Shown: positions 1 to 9,646 of the stretch, one piece after another
How the letters are laid out: each line of letters begins with the position of its first letter
Position numbering within the stretch: the first letter of the stretch is position 1
Source of the DNA: CAVQZA01 sp963718355
GTDB taxonomy: Bacteria > Actinomycetota > Thermoleophilia > Gaiellales > Gaiellaceae
NCBI GenBank assembly: GCA_963718355.1
Contig: CAVQZA010000020.1
Location: forward strand, 124,001 to 188,000
Length of the DNA: 64,000 nucleotides
Direction: 5' to 3'
The notes under the pieces: generated by a model
Database searches by the model: none
The model's input: the letters and a program-made list of their open reading frames with translations, nothing else
What the model was told of the DNA's origin: nothing
Position numbers and translations under genes: made by a program

Positions 1-167
1 GCCTCGACATCCGGCGCAAGGAGGTCTTTCGCGAGAGCCGCGCTCTCGAGCCGTATCTCGACGCGGCCGGCTGTCACGGCCCGGCGCGTACAGAGGCGCA
101 GGAGCTCGCGCCGCAGGGCTACACCGCAGAGATCGGCTGGTACCTCTGCGTCAAGCGCGTGTTCTGA
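1..167 (+). CDS. C-terminal end of a possible SAM-dependent methyltransferase (partial)
   Basis: The window opens inside a plus-strand gene whose frame runs from base 3 to a TGA at 165-167. About 54 residues are visible, ending in a hydrophobic strand with the motif EIGWYLCVKR. That resembles, from memory, the last beta strand of some class I methyltransferases, but the SAM-binding motifs lie outside the window, so the family is a guess. Its stop abuts the stop of the convergent MarR gene. Confidence 0.4.
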   Translation, partial: LDIRRKEVFRESRALEPYLDAAGCHGPARTEAQELAPQGYTAEIGWYLCVKRVF

Positions 168-560
168 TCAGAGACCGGCGATCGTTTCCTGCAGGCGCTG
201 ACGCTCCACCTGGAGCTTGTCGTCAACGCGTTCGAGCCGCCGCTCGCCTTCCTTCGTCAGCCGGAGGTAGATGACGCGGCCGTCGCTCGCGGATTGCTCG
301 CGCTCGATCAGACCTGCGTCCTCGGCGCGACTCACCAGCTCGGTGACGGTGCTCTGCGCGAGCTGAAGCCGCTCCGAGAGCTCGGTCACGGTCGACCGCT
401 CGCTCCCGTCGGGCGCGCCCTTGATCATCAGCAGCAGGAGATGCCGCTGCGGGGTCAGGCCGGAGCGTCGCGCCATCTGCTCGGTCTGGCGCATGAACAC
501 GCGCAGAGCCGAGCGCAAGCCCGCGAGAGCGATGAACTCGTGCGTTGTGAGCCCGGTCAC
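168..560 (-). CDS. MarR-family transcriptional regulator
   Basis: 130 aa, the normal length for MarR proteins. The winged-helix core is clear: a helix ending SGLTPQRHLLLLMI, the recognition region LQLAQSTVTELVSRAEDAGLIER (residues about 65-87), then the wing SASDGRVIYLRLTKEGE. MarR proteins bind palindromes as dimers and usually repress nearby genes in response to small molecules. It lies 16 nt downstream of the SDR gene on the same strand, so it is probably the last gene of the subtilase-SDR-MarR unit. Ligand unknown. Confidence 0.9.
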   Translation of the reverse strand: MTGLTTHEFIALAGLRSALRVFMRQTEQMARRSGLTPQRHLLLLMIKGAPDGSERSTVTELSERLQLAQSTVTELVSRAEDAGLIEREQSASDGRVIYLRLTKEGERRLERVDDKLQVERQRLQETIAGL

Positions 561-576
561 TCACGGAACCTTAGCG

Positions 577-1347
577 TCACGGGTCGTCGGATCGATAGCC
601 GCTTCGCGACGCGACCCGCGAGACCGTGCTCGGCATGACGCCCTGGAAGACTGCGAAAGCGCGGTACCAGAAGGGAATGAACGTCTCGCGCCGGTCGCGG
701 CGGACGACGGTCGCGATGTGGTCGGCGACCTTTTCGGGCCGGATCACGACCCGCCGGAAGAACGCGCTCGCGAGGATCTTGTCGTTCGGGAACCCCTCGG
801 TGTGGACGAAACCCGGGTTCACGGTGTGGACGCGGATGCCCCGCGCACGCAGGCTCGCGGCGCTCGAGCGCGAGAACGCGATCTGCGCGTGCTTCGACGC
901 GGAGTAGGGGCCCGCAGGCCCGAATGCGACGGTTCCCGAGACCGAGACGACGTTGACGACGTCGGATGGCGCGGCCGCTTCGAGGCCGGGCAGGAAGGCG
1001 CGCTGGCACCAGACGCTGCCGAGGTAGTTGATGCGCATCACCTGCTCGATCCGGTCGACGTCGGCGGTGAGGAAGTCGCCGCGACCCGAGATGCCCGCGT
1101 TGTTGACGAGCAGCTTCACGCGCGGGTGCCGCGCGAGCACGCCGGCTGCGACGCGGTCGACGGCCTCGCGGTCGGAGACGTCGCAAACTTCGGCCTCGCC
1201 GTCGAGCTCGGCCGCGAGCGCCTCGATCCTGTCGCGCCGGCGGGCGATCAGCACGACGAGCCAGCCGTCCCGCGCGAGTCGGCGAGCGAGTGCCTCGCCG
1301 ATCCCCGATGAGGCGCCGGTGACGACCGCGACGCGCCGCTCGTCCAC
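577..1347 (-). CDS. short-chain dehydrogenase/reductase
   Basis: 256 aa, a classical SDR oxidoreductase. The Rossmann motif TGASSGIG is at residues 10-17, NNAG follows in the middle of the chain, and the catalytic Ser and YSASK (Tyr-x3-Lys) follow. I chose the GTG at 1347 because it puts the glycine motif at the usual distance from the N terminus; the open frame upstream only reads through the protease gene. The GTG overlaps the subtilase stop by one base (TAGTG), so translation is probably coupled. Substrate cannot be read from sequence. Confidence 0.92.
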   Translation of the reverse strand: MDERRVAVVTGASSGIGEALARRLARDGWLVVLIARRRDRIEALAAELDGEAEVCDVSDREAVDRVAAGVLARHPRVKLLVNNAGISGRGDFLTADVDRIEQVMRINYLGSVWCQRAFLPGLEAAAPSDVVNVVSVSGTVAFGPAGPYSASKHAQIAFSRSSAASLRARGIRVHTVNPGFVHTEGFPNDKILASAFFRRVVIRPEKVADHIATVVRRDRRETFIPFWYRAFAVFQGVMPSTVSRVASRSGYRSDDP

Positions 1348-4300
1348 TACTTGCAGGTCTTCACGGTGAGCGACGCCGAGCTCGGGCGGCCCTTCGCGTC
1401 GGTCAGCACCACGCGCAGCGTGTGCTTGCCCTTCGCGCGGCCCTTCGCGGGCCAGTCCGCCGCATAGATGCCGGCGGTGCCCTTGGTCTTGACCGCGATC
1501 CTCTTCGCGCCGTCGTAGAAGGCGACCGAGCGAACCGTGGCGGTCGAGCTGCCGGTGGCGACGAGGCGCGTGAGGCCGCTGACACACGCGGCCGACGTCG
1601 GCGCGAGCCACGTGACGGTCGGCCCGGAGACGACCTTGATCTTCACCTGCTTGAACGTGGTGTTCGGCATGATGTTGTCGCCGACGGTGTTGACGTTCTT
1701 CGTCTCCTGGTAGTCGCCCGACTCGATGATCGGCTTGAGCGTCCCGGCGGTGAGCTTCGGCGCGCCGGCAGGCAGCGGGAACACTGCGAGGCCCGACGCG
1801 GGGTCGTACGCAGCCGCGCCGACGGTGATGTTCTTGTAGCCGATCGCGAGCGAGAGCGGATCGACGCCAGAGCCGGCGTCGAGCGTGCGGAAGACGAGCG
1901 TCGGACGACCCGCGGCGACGGTGCTCGTCAGCAGCTGGACAGCGGGTGCCGTCACGTCGTTGACCCAGGAACGGAGCAGGTAGCGGCCGGAGTAGAGCTT
2001 GCCGGTGAACGGGTCGCGGCGCGAGTCGACGGCGACGTAGAACGTCTGCTGGCGCGGGAACACGGCGGCCGCCGCGCCGACATCGAGCGGATAGCCGAAG
2101 GTGAGGTTGTTGACGTCGACCGGCGTCCCCGCGTAGCCCTGCACGTCGTTCTCGTCGAGGGAGCCGAGCATGAACGGGTCGATCACCGCTCCGGTCGTCG
2201 AGTCGACCACCGAGACGCCGACGTTGGCGACCGGGTTCTGGATCAGGATCGTGTAGACCTGCTCGGCTCCGTCCTCCTGCATCGGCGGGCCGATGTAGTC
2301 GGGCGGGAGGCCGAACGGCGCGGTCGGGTAGCGGTACGCGCTCACGCGCGAGCCGGTGCCTTCCGTCGAGCCGAGCTGGAACCGCTGGAGCTGCAGCACC
2401 TTGTCGCCGGCGAGGCCGGGCCGGGTCACCGAGAAGCCGTAGGGGATCCGCCGCGACACCGAGCCCTGCGTGAGCACGACGAAGCCGTAATCGTCACCGG
2501 CCGCCGCGCCCGCCGAGGCGTTCGCGACCACCGAGAGATCGGCCTCGCCGCCGGGCGACAGCGAGATCTGCCCGGGCACGTCGATCGTGGTGCCGGCGCT
2601 CGCCGACTGCGGGCTGAGCGTGATCTGCCAGACGCCTGCGCCGCCGCCCGCGTCGGTGATGCGGACGAGCTGCCCCTGGCTCCGGGCTCCCGCATTCACG
2701 TTCAGGTCGGGATACGAGAGCGAGGCGGGGTCGGTGAAGATCCGGGGGTCGGACGCGCGTGGGAGCGCGGCGAGGCCGCCGCCCTCTTCCCACACCGGCG
2801 CCTCGGTCGTGCGCGCCGTGTTCGACCACGCGGGACCGGCGGTCGACATCAGCGCCGACTTGACCTGCTCGGGCGTCCAGCCGGGATGCAGCTGGAGCAG
2901 CAGCGCCGCCGAGCCTGCGATGTGCGGCGTCGCCATGCTGGTGCCGTCGAACACTGCGAACTGGGAGCCCGCGAACTCGGGCAGCGTCGAGGAGAGGATC
3001 TGGCCGCCCGGCGCCGAGATGTCCGGCTTCAGCAGGTGGCCCCACTCGGTCGGGCCGGCCGACGAGAAGCTCGTGATCACGCCGCTGCGTCCCGTCGCGA
3101 TCTGCTGCGGGTCGCCGCCCGCGCGGATCGTCGCCGTGCCGGCGTGCGTCGCCATGTACGCGCGCAGCTGCGCGGCGTCGAGGTCGCTGACCATCCCGGA
3201 CGGAATCGACATCTGCACCGGGATCGGATTCGCCTCGCCGGGGCGGTTGTCCGCGAGCACGATCCCCACTGCGCCGGCCGCCTGCGCGTGCGCCGCCTTG
3301 ACGACGAAGGCGCAGCCGCCGCGCGCGGCGAGCGCGATCTTGCCCGTGAGCGAGCCTGCGGGCAGGGTCGAGGTCGTGGCATTCGGGTTGCCGGGAGGCC
3401 CGCAGAGGTGCTGCTCGACCGGCTTGCCGTCGGTGCCGGTGATGCTGCCGACGTCGACGAGCGTCTGGTCGACCGTCGACCAGATCGCGGGCGCGTCGTT
3501 CGACTGGAACGGGATCGCCAGGAGGTTGGCCGGGGCGCCGGCATTCTGGACGGAGAGGGTCGGCGCGTAGACGACAGAGTTCGAGACGGCCGCGACGGTG
3601 ATCGCGTCGGGCGCGACGCCGGGCGAGCCGACGGTGCCGGCGCCGAAGTCGTCGCGATCGTTGCCCGCGGCGATCACCGGCACGACGCCGGCTGCGACGA
3701 CGTTCTGGATCGTCTCGATCATCGCGTCGTTGGCGGGATCGGTCTGCGGGCCGCCGCCCGAGAAGTTGATCACGTTCATACCGTCGGTGACCGCGGCCTC
3801 GAATGCGGCCACGATCTCGGGCGTGTTCGCGACGTGGCCGACGGGAGTGGGGATGGTGAAGACGCGGTAGTTGCCGATCCAGGCGCGCGGTGCGACGCCG
3901 CTCAGCCCGTTCACGGCGGGGTGATCGCGGCCGGCCGGCGCGTTGGTGCCCGCGTCGCCCGCCGCGATGCCGGAGACGTGCGTGCCGTGGAACGAGGCGG
4001 CGCGGTCGAGCGGGAGCGCCCCCGCTGCTCCCGACGTCGGCCCCGGGAACGACTTGGCGACGATCACCTTTGGCGTCGTGAACTGCAGGTTGCCCTTCGG
4101 GAAGCCGGCGGGATACGAAAATCCGGCCGGGCTCAGGTACGGGTTGGTCTGGTCGACTCCGTCGTCGACGACGCCGATCTTGATTCCGGCTCCGGTCGCG
4201 CCGGTCGCGGCCTGGAGGGCGTCGGCGCCGATCACCGACGGGCTCGGGTCACCCGCGAGCGTGTAGCGCAGCGACGAGTAGACGTGCCTCACGTCCGGTA

Positions 4301-4736
4301 GGCGGACGAGCTGCGGAAGGCGCGTGGCGGGGAGCGAGACCGTGAGGCCGTCGAGCAGGATCTTGAAGCGGCGGCCGACGCGCGCCTCGGGGATCGCCCG
4401 CTGGAGCTCGGCGACGGCAGCCTGCTGTTCGGTGTCGATCCGGCGCAGGTACGCCTGTGAGGTCGAGCTCGCCACGTTCAGGCGGCGGGCGCCGCCCTGG
4501 CCGGCCAGCGTGCGTCCCCAGACCGCAGCGAGCGGCGCAAGCTTGAGGTCGACGATCACGCGCACGCGTCCGGTCGCATGACCGGCCGGAATCTTGATCG
4601 CGCCGGCCCGAACGCGGGGCAGGGTCGTGTTGCCGAACGACCGTCTCACCGGGGTCAACCCGGCAGCGGCGGTCGCTGCCAGAGACAGCGCCGCGGCGAG
4701 CGCGAAGAGGGCGACGAGGCGGCGCAAGAGACGCAA
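1347..4736 (-). CDS. large secreted subtilisin-like serine protease (S8) with PA domain
   Basis: 1129 aa from a TTG at 4736, chosen because it directly precedes a signal peptide (basic RLLRRLV, then an Ala/Leu-rich core, cleavage near residue 26). An I9-like propeptide region spans about 60-160. The catalytic triad is visible: Asp191 (VVDDGVD), His250 (HGTHVSG) and Ser600 (GTSMATPH), with oxyanion Asn359 (AGND). A protease-associated (PA) domain is inserted at about 430-545. A C-terminal region of about 450 residues probably forms beta-sandwich modules. No sortase motif or terminal anchor is seen, so it is probably released. It is divergent from fabI with a 29-bp gap. Confidence 0.92.
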   Translation of the reverse strand: MRLLRRLVALFALAAALSLAATAAAGLTPVRRSFGNTTLPRVRAGAIKIPAGHATGRVRVIVDLKLAPLAAVWGRTLAGQGGARRLNVASSTSQAYLRRIDTEQQAAVAELQRAIPEARVGRRFKILLDGLTVSLPATRLPQLVRLPDVRHVYSSLRYTLAGDPSPSVIGADALQAATGATGAGIKIGVVDDGVDQTNPYLSPAGFSYPAGFPKGNLQFTTPKVIVAKSFPGPTSGAAGALPLDRAASFHGTHVSGIAAGDAGTNAPAGRDHPAVNGLSGVAPRAWIGNYRVFTIPTPVGHVANTPEIVAAFEAAVTDGMNVINFSGGGPQTDPANDAMIETIQNVVAAGVVPVIAAGNDRDDFGAGTVGSPGVAPDAITVAAVSNSVVYAPTLSVQNAGAPANLLAIPFQSNDAPAIWSTVDQTLVDVGSITGTDGKPVEQHLCGPPGNPNATTSTLPAGSLTGKIALAARGGCAFVVKAAHAQAAGAVGIVLADNRPGEANPIPVQMSIPSGMVSDLDAAQLRAYMATHAGTATIRAGGDPQQIATGRSGVITSFSSAGPTEWGHLLKPDISAPGGQILSSTLPEFAGSQFAVFDGTSMATPHIAGSAALLLQLHPGWTPEQVKSALMSTAGPAWSNTARTTEAPVWEEGGGLAALPRASDPRIFTDPASLSYPDLNVNAGARSQGQLVRITDAGGGAGVWQITLSPQSASAGTTIDVPGQISLSPGGEADLSVVANASAGAAAGDDYGFVVLTQGSVSRRIPYGFSVTRPGLAGDKVLQLQRFQLGSTEGTGSRVSAYRYPTAPFGLPPDYIGPPMQEDGAEQVYTILIQNPVANVGVSVVDSTTGAVIDPFMLGSLDENDVQGYAGTPVDVNNLTFGYPLDVGAAAAVFPRQQTFYVAVDSRRDPFTGKLYSGRYLLRSWVNDVTAPAVQLLTSTVAAGRPTLVFRTLDAGSGVDPLSLAIGYKNITVGAAAYDPASGLAVFPLPAGAPKLTAGTLKPIIESGDYQETKNVNTVGDNIMPNTTFKQVKIKVVSGPTVTWLAPTSAACVSGLTRLVATGSSTATVRSVAFYDGAKRIAVKTKGTAGIYAADWPAKGRAKGKHTLRVVLTDAKGRPSSASLTVKTCK

Positions 4737-4752
4737 TGTAGCTGGAAAGACA

Positions 4753-4765
4753 TAGACTCGCGCCC
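4753..4765 (+). promoter_or_regulatory. candidate leaderless promoter of fabI
   Basis: A -10 hexamer TAGACT at 4753-4758 lies 7 nt before the fabI ATG at 4766, which would place the transcription start at the start codon. No Shine-Dalgarno sequence precedes the ATG. No convincing -35 element is seen. Confidence 0.5.
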
Positions 4766-5545
4766 ATGAACGGGCGGTTCGAAGGGAAGCGGGGACTCGT
4801 GCTTGGCGTCGCCAACCGGCGCTCGATTGCGTGGGCGATCGCACAGCGCCTTGCCGCCGAGGGCGCGCAGCTCGCGTTCACGTATCAGGGCGAGCGAATC
4901 GAGAAGGGCGTCCGCGATCTCGCGGCCACCGTCGAGAGCCCCCTCGTCACCTCCTGCGACGTTCGTTCCGACGAGGACGTCGCCCGCGTCTTCGAGGAGG
5001 TCGGCTCCGCGTTCGACGGCGGCCTCGACCTGCTGATCCACTCGGTCGCGTTCGCGGCGGCGGAGGATCTCGAGGGCCGGTTCACCGATACGCCGCGCGA
5101 TCGCTTCTGGATGGCGCTCGACGTCAGCGCCTATTCGCTCACCGCCACGGCGCGCGCTGCCGAGCCGCTGATGGAGGCGCGAGGAGGCGGCTCGATCGTG
5201 ACCATGACCTACCTCGGCGGCGAGCGCGCCGTGCCTCACTACAACGTGATGGGTGTCGCCAAGGCGGCGCTCGACGCGTCTGTCCATTACCTCGCGTGGG
5301 ATCTCGGGCAGAAGCAGATCCGCGTCAATGCCGTCTCCGCGGGCCCGGTGCGTACGCTCGCCGCGCGCTCGATCGCCGGGTTCACGACGATGGAGACGAT
5401 GTTCGAGGAGCGGGCGCCGCTACACCGCCAGATCGAGGCGGAGGACGTCGGCTCCGCCGCCGCGTACCTCCTCTCCGACGACGCGAAGAACGTGACCGGC
5501 ACGACGCTCTACGTCGACGCCGGGTACCACGCGATGGGCATGTAA
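4766..5545 (+). CDS. fabI: enoyl-[acyl-carrier-protein] reductase (NADH)
   Basis: 259 aa, full length for FabI. It reduces trans-2-enoyl-ACP in the last step of each type II fatty acid elongation cycle, in the cytoplasm. The divergent cofactor motif GVANRRSIAWAIA follows the first strand. The FabI active site Tyr149, Tyr159-x6-Lys166 is present (MTYLGGERAVPHYNVMGVAK), corresponding to Tyr146, Tyr156 and Lys163 of the E. coli enzyme. The C-terminal tail TTLYVDAGYHAMGM is also typical. The downstream secreted protein starts 10 nt after the stop. Confidence 0.95.
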   Translation: MNGRFEGKRGLVLGVANRRSIAWAIAQRLAAEGAQLAFTYQGERIEKGVRDLAATVESPLVTSCDVRSDEDVARVFEEVGSAFDGGLDLLIHSVAFAAAEDLEGRFTDTPRDRFWMALDVSAYSLTATARAAEPLMEARGGGSIVTMTYLGGERAVPHYNVMGVAKAALDASVHYLAWDLGQKQIRVNAVSAGPVRTLAARSIAGFTTMETMFEERAPLHRQIEAEDVGSAAAYLLSDDAKNVTGTTLYVDAGYHAMGM

Positions 5546-5555
5546 CGACGGCGGG

Positions 5556-7877
5556 ATGAGAAGACGGTTCGCGTTCCCGGCGCTCGTGACGGCCGGCACG
5601 CTCTTCGTTCTCTCCCTCGGCGGGTCGGCCGGTTCGGCGACGGCGCCTGCGTCCTGCTCCGGCCCTGCCATTGCGCCCGGGTATGCGCGGAGCGTGAGGG
5701 CGGCGCTTCTCGCCAAGCGTGATCTCTGGGGGAACCGGCTACTCGCGCTGCGGAACGGGCCGACGTACGAGGCTGCGAGCCGCTACCTCGAGCCGCTGCT
5801 CTACGCGGAGGGGCACGGCGGGCACCCGCTCACGGCGTCCGGCGTCTACTACCTGCCGTTCTCGTTTCCGTTCAGCGTGTACGTGACGGTCTCGGCGCTG
5901 CACGTCGCGGACGGCAGCGAGATCGTCTCGCGCCGCGTCGGCGGGCCGAGCCTGACGATCTCGGTCGGGAGCTCGGGGCGCGAGCGGTACGGCTCCTGCC
6001 TCGGGCGGCTGGCTCCGGCTCAGCTCGCCGACGGCTACCTGCCGATCCTCGAGACGTCGTACGTCGACAGCGCCGGAGTCCGCTACCGGCAGGAGTCGTT
6101 CGTCAGTCGCGTGTTCGGCTCGAAGTCGTCGGTCAGCTTCGTGCACCTCACCGTGGACGCGAGTAGTTCGCCGACGGGCGCGGTCGTCCGGCTCGTGCCG
6201 TCGGTGCACGGCCTGGCTGCGGTCGGGGACAAGCTGGTTGCGGGGGCGCGGACGCAGCTGCTCTTCAGCTCGGGCGGCGTCTTCAACGGCTCCGCGGTCG
6301 CGTATGCCGTGGCCGCGGGGACGGTCGCCGAGGTCTACGCCGGCTGGCCGAGCCCGGCGACACCGACGCGCGATCTCGTGGCCGACGCGCGAACCTACGG
6401 CACCGCACGGAGCACCGCGGTGCGCTTCTGGAGCTCACGGCTCGGCGGTAGCACGCAGTTCGTCGTCCCTGAGCCGCGCGTGATGAACGCCGAGCGCGCC
6501 GTACTCAGCCAGCAGATCGCGATGGCGTGGCGCTACAGCGCCGGGAACCACTACGAGGAGCTCTCGTTCGCCGAGGCGCTCGACGCGGCGGAGGTGATGG
6601 CCGGGTACGGCTACCCCGACGTGGCGAAGGGGATCCTCCGCGTCGCGCTACGGGCGGTGCCGGCACGGTTCACGAACTGGCGAGCGGGCGAGCAGCTGGT
6701 CGCCGGCGCGCTGTACTACCGCCTCTTTCGCGACCGCCGGTTCGTGGAGGAGGAGACCCCGGCGCTGGCGCGGCTCGTGAGGGTGTTCGGCGCCCAGATC
6801 GAGCACGGGGAGGACGGCGGGCTGCTCCACCGCGAGCGGTACAGCACGGACATCGGCAGGCAGGTCTACGGCGTCCACGGCCAGGCGGTAGTCGGCGAGG
6901 GGCTCCTCGCGATGTCGCGCGTCTGGGCGGTGACGGGGCATCCGCAGCTCGCCGCGCGGAGTCGCACGCTCGCGTTGAAGCTCGGTGTGAGTCTTCGCCG
7001 CGCGACGCACCGCTCACTGCGGCGGCTGCCCGACGGCTCGGTCTTCGTGCCGGTCGCGCTGCTCGACAAGCCGGTGCCGTTCGATCGTCTCACCGCCTCG
7101 CGGGAAGGGAGCTACTGGAACCTCGTGATGCCGTACGCGCTTGCCTCTGGGCTGTTCCGGCCGCACGGCGCCGAGGCCGAGGGCCTGCTCCGGTACCTGC
7201 TCCGCCACGGCTCGCGGCTGCTCGGCGTCGTCCGCGCGAGGGCGGAGTCGCTCTACGGGAACCCGCGGTATCCGGTGTCCGGGATCGATCAGGTCTACGG
7301 GCTCAACGTCTCGCGGTTCCTCGCCGACAACGACGAGCCCGATCAGCTCGTGCTCAGCCTCTACGGGACGCTTGCCGCGGCGATGACCCCCGACACGTTC
7401 GTCTCCGGCGAGAGCAGCACCATCGCGCCGCTCAGGCAGTCGTCGTATCGCGCGATGTATCTGCCGCCGAACCTCGGCGGGAATGCCACGCTCCTCGAGA
7501 CGCTGCGCCTGATGCTCGTCCACGAGACGACCGGCCCGAACGGAGCGCCGCGCGGCCTCGAGCTGGCGTTCTCGACGCCGCGGGGATGGCTCGCCGACGG
7601 AAAGACGATCAGCGTCGAGAACGCGCCGACGAGCTTCGGCCCGGTCTCGTACTCGATCGAGCGGCACGGGCAGCGCGCCCGCGTGACCGTCGATGTGCCC
7701 GCAGCGCCGGCGCCCGCCACGATTCGACTACGCCTCCGTCTCCCGGACGGCGAGCGGATCGAGTCGGCAAAGCTCGCCGGGAGCGCGTTTCCCGTCGACG
7801 CGAAGACGGGAACGATCGACCTCGCAGGCTGGTCTGGTCAACTCGACTTCGACGTGCAGCTCGGCCCGCGCAGCTAG
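5556..7877 (+). CDS. secreted six-hairpin (alpha/alpha barrel) glycosidase-like protein
   Basis: 773 aa. A signal peptide is visible (MRRRFAF, then a hydrophobic stretch to about residue 30). The N-terminal third looks like a beta-sandwich domain. The middle, about residues 310-600, is helical with recurring aromatic/acidic stretches (WRYSAGNHYEELSFAEALDAAE, YGVHGQAVVGEGL, NPRYPVSGIDQVYGLNVSRF) as in six-hairpin glycosidases of the glucoamylase/trehalase type. A C-terminal beta domain follows. I cannot assign a GH family or identify the acid/base pair. It follows fabI by 10 nt, but export suggests no functional link to fatty acid synthesis. Confidence 0.6.
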   Translation: MRRRFAFPALVTAGTLFVLSLGGSAGSATAPASCSGPAIAPGYARSVRAALLAKRDLWGNRLLALRNGPTYEAASRYLEPLLYAEGHGGHPLTASGVYYLPFSFPFSVYVTVSALHVADGSEIVSRRVGGPSLTISVGSSGRERYGSCLGRLAPAQLADGYLPILETSYVDSAGVRYRQESFVSRVFGSKSSVSFVHLTVDASSSPTGAVVRLVPSVHGLAAVGDKLVAGARTQLLFSSGGVFNGSAVAYAVAAGTVAEVYAGWPSPATPTRDLVADARTYGTARSTAVRFWSSRLGGSTQFVVPEPRVMNAERAVLSQQIAMAWRYSAGNHYEELSFAEALDAAEVMAGYGYPDVAKGILRVALRAVPARFTNWRAGEQLVAGALYYRLFRDRRFVEEETPALARLVRVFGAQIEHGEDGGLLHRERYSTDIGRQVYGVHGQAVVGEGLLAMSRVWAVTGHPQLAARSRTLALKLGVSLRRATHRSLRRLPDGSVFVPVALLDKPVPFDRLTASREGSYWNLVMPYALASGLFRPHGAEAEGLLRYLLRHGSRLLGVVRARAESLYGNPRYPVSGIDQVYGLNVSRFLADNDEPDQLVLSLYGTLAAAMTPDTFVSGESSTIAPLRQSSYRAMYLPPNLGGNATLLETLRLMLVHETTGPNGAPRGLELAFSTPRGWLADGKTISVENAPTSFGPVSYSIERHGQRARVTVDVPAAPAPATIRLRLRLPDGERIESAKLAGSAFPVDAKTGTIDLAGWSGQLDFDVQLGPRS

Positions 7878-8029
7878 CTCGCGTCGGGCGAGAGCACGCT
7901 CGCGCAGGCGGCGGTGCTGTCACGTGTTGAGGTGAAAGCGTGACTTATTGCGCGATCTAGACGGCGCGTTCGGTCGGCGTACCTTGGGGCCGAATATCGA
8001 GTCGTACCTTCCGCAGGGCGGCAACCTGT

Positions 8030-9550
8030 TTGAATCGCTCCAGCGGTATGGCGGTGGAAGGTATTCGGATCACGCGGCGGCGGCTGCTGGCGCTTGCCGG
8101 CGCGGCGGGCGCAAGCGTGTTCGCGTCCCGCGCGTCGGCGGCCACTCGCTGGGTAGGCAACCGGACCGAGGCGAGCGGGGTCGGCTATGTGAGCAGACCC
8201 GACCTGAATCCGCCAGCGATCACCGTCGCGGTGGCGGCCGACGGCGCCGCGTCACGCGGCTACATCTTTCTCGCTCCGTTCGACATTTCAGCCGCATCTG
8301 GCGCGCCTGCGACGCCGGCGAGGGAGAGCCACTCGGGGCCGTTGATCATCGACGACAAAGGCGAGCCGCTGTGGTTCTTGCCGATGGCAGCGAAGACGGC
8401 GATGGGTGTGCGGGTGCAGTTACTTGACAGGCGGCCGGTCTTGACCTGGTACGAGGGCACAGTTCTCGGTGCCTACGGTGGCGAATTTGTCGTCTTCGAT
8501 CCGACCTACCACGAGGTGGCGCGCGTGAAGGCCGGTCGCGGCCGGCACGGTGACCTGCACGAGTTCCTTCTCACGCCGGAGCGGACGGCGCTGATCTCGA
8601 TCTACCGCGAGGTAACTGCCGACCTCTCCTCGATCGGCGGTGGGACCGCCGGCCGACTGGTCGAGGGGATAGTGCAGGAGGTTGATCTCGCGAGTGGGAG
8701 GGTGCTGTTCGAGTGGCGCAGTCGCGAGCACGTCGGCCTGGACGAGTCGTATCAGACGGGCCTAACGCCCGCGGGTAATGTCGACTACTTCCATCTCAAC
8801 TCGATCGACGTCGACCATGACGGCAACCTCTTGATCTCCGCTCGAAACACCTCCGCGGTCTACAAGATTGATCGCCGTAGCGGGAAGGTGCTCTGGCGGC
8901 TGGGCGGCACCAGGAGCGACGTCCATATCGACGACGAGGCGTCATTCGCCTTCCAGCACGACGCCCGCCGTCATCCGGACGGGACGCTCACGATCTTCGA
9001 CAACAACGCCGCAGACCCCAGCTCCAAGGCGGCCTCGCGCGGCATCCGCATCGCGCTCGATATGAAGTCGATGAGGGCCTCGCTCGTCCAGGAGTACAAA
9101 ACGGCGGACACGCGCACTGGCTGGGCGATGGGCAACGTCCAACAACTCAACGACGGGGGCGTCTTCGTCGGATGGGGGACAAACGGCTCGATCAGTGAGT
9201 TCGACCGGCACGGGCGGGTGCGCTTCGACGCTCGCTTCGCCGACGCGAGCGTCGACTACCGGGCATTTCGGATGGCCTGGAAGGGCACACCAACCGGCAC
9301 ACCTGCAATCGCAGTACGGCAAAACGACGACTCCACCATGACGGTGTACGCGAGCTGGAACGGCGCCACCGAGATCACGACCTGGCAGGTTCAGACCGGC
9401 CGGCACCCCAGCCAGATGAAGCCAACCGCCACTCGCCAGCGCACAGGCTTCGAGACAGCGATCAACATCCCCGCCACACACGACTACATCTCCGTCGTCG
9501 CGCTCGACGCGACCGGAAGACAACTCGGCAAGACCCCGCCGCTCAAGTGA
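8030..9550 (+). CDS. Tat-exported arylsulfotransferase-family (ASST) protein
   Basis: 506 aa from TTG at 8030, which has an AGGGCGG-like site about 10 nt upstream; an in-frame ATG at 8048 is an alternative. The N terminus has a twin-arginine signal (ITRRRLLALAGAAG). The body matches the beta-propeller arylsulfotransferase family: a WFLPM / VLTWYEG blade, a HGDLHEFLLTPERTALI blade and a YFHLNSIDVDHDGNLLISARNTSAVYKID segment with conserved His. ASST enzymes move sulfate between phenolic compounds without PAPS, but many family members are uncharacterised. The stop codon is the first part of the 18-bp repeat at 9549. Confidence 0.75.
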   Translation: MNRSSGMAVEGIRITRRRLLALAGAAGASVFASRASAATRWVGNRTEASGVGYVSRPDLNPPAITVAVAADGAASRGYIFLAPFDISAASGAPATPARESHSGPLIIDDKGEPLWFLPMAAKTAMGVRVQLLDRRPVLTWYEGTVLGAYGGEFVVFDPTYHEVARVKAGRGRHGDLHEFLLTPERTALISIYREVTADLSSIGGGTAGRLVEGIVQEVDLASGRVLFEWRSREHVGLDESYQTGLTPAGNVDYFHLNSIDVDHDGNLLISARNTSAVYKIDRRSGKVLWRLGGTRSDVHIDDEASFAFQHDARRHPDGTLTIFDNNAADPSSKAASRGIRIALDMKSMRASLVQEYKTADTRTGWAMGNVQQLNDGGVFVGWGTNGSISEFDRHGRVRFDARFADASVDYRAFRMAWKGTPTGTPAIAVRQNDDSTMTVYASWNGATEITTWQVQTGRHPSQMKPTATRQRTGFETAINIPATHDYISVVALDATGRQLGKTPPLK

Positions 9551-9566
9551 CATTCCCGACCACTGG
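9549..9566 (+). repeat. dispersed 18-bp repeat, copy 1
   Basis: GACATTCCCGACCACTGG, overlapping the last bases of the preceding stop codon. It matches copies at 10283 and 10712 at 16 of 18 positions or better, all in the same orientation and all at gene boundaries. Confidence 0.7.
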
Positions 9567-9646
9567 CGCAGCCCACGGCCTGATCCTTGGCTTGCATCGG
9601 GCTTGCTCGGGATGTGGCCGAGCTCCGGATGGTGGATACTCGCCCG

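Noticed and set aside
1422..4301. 959-codon plus-strand ORF antisense to the subtilase
   Set aside because: A GC-rich antisense shadow with Arg/Asp-rich low-complexity composition and no motifs; the minus frame has the full S8 catalytic triad.
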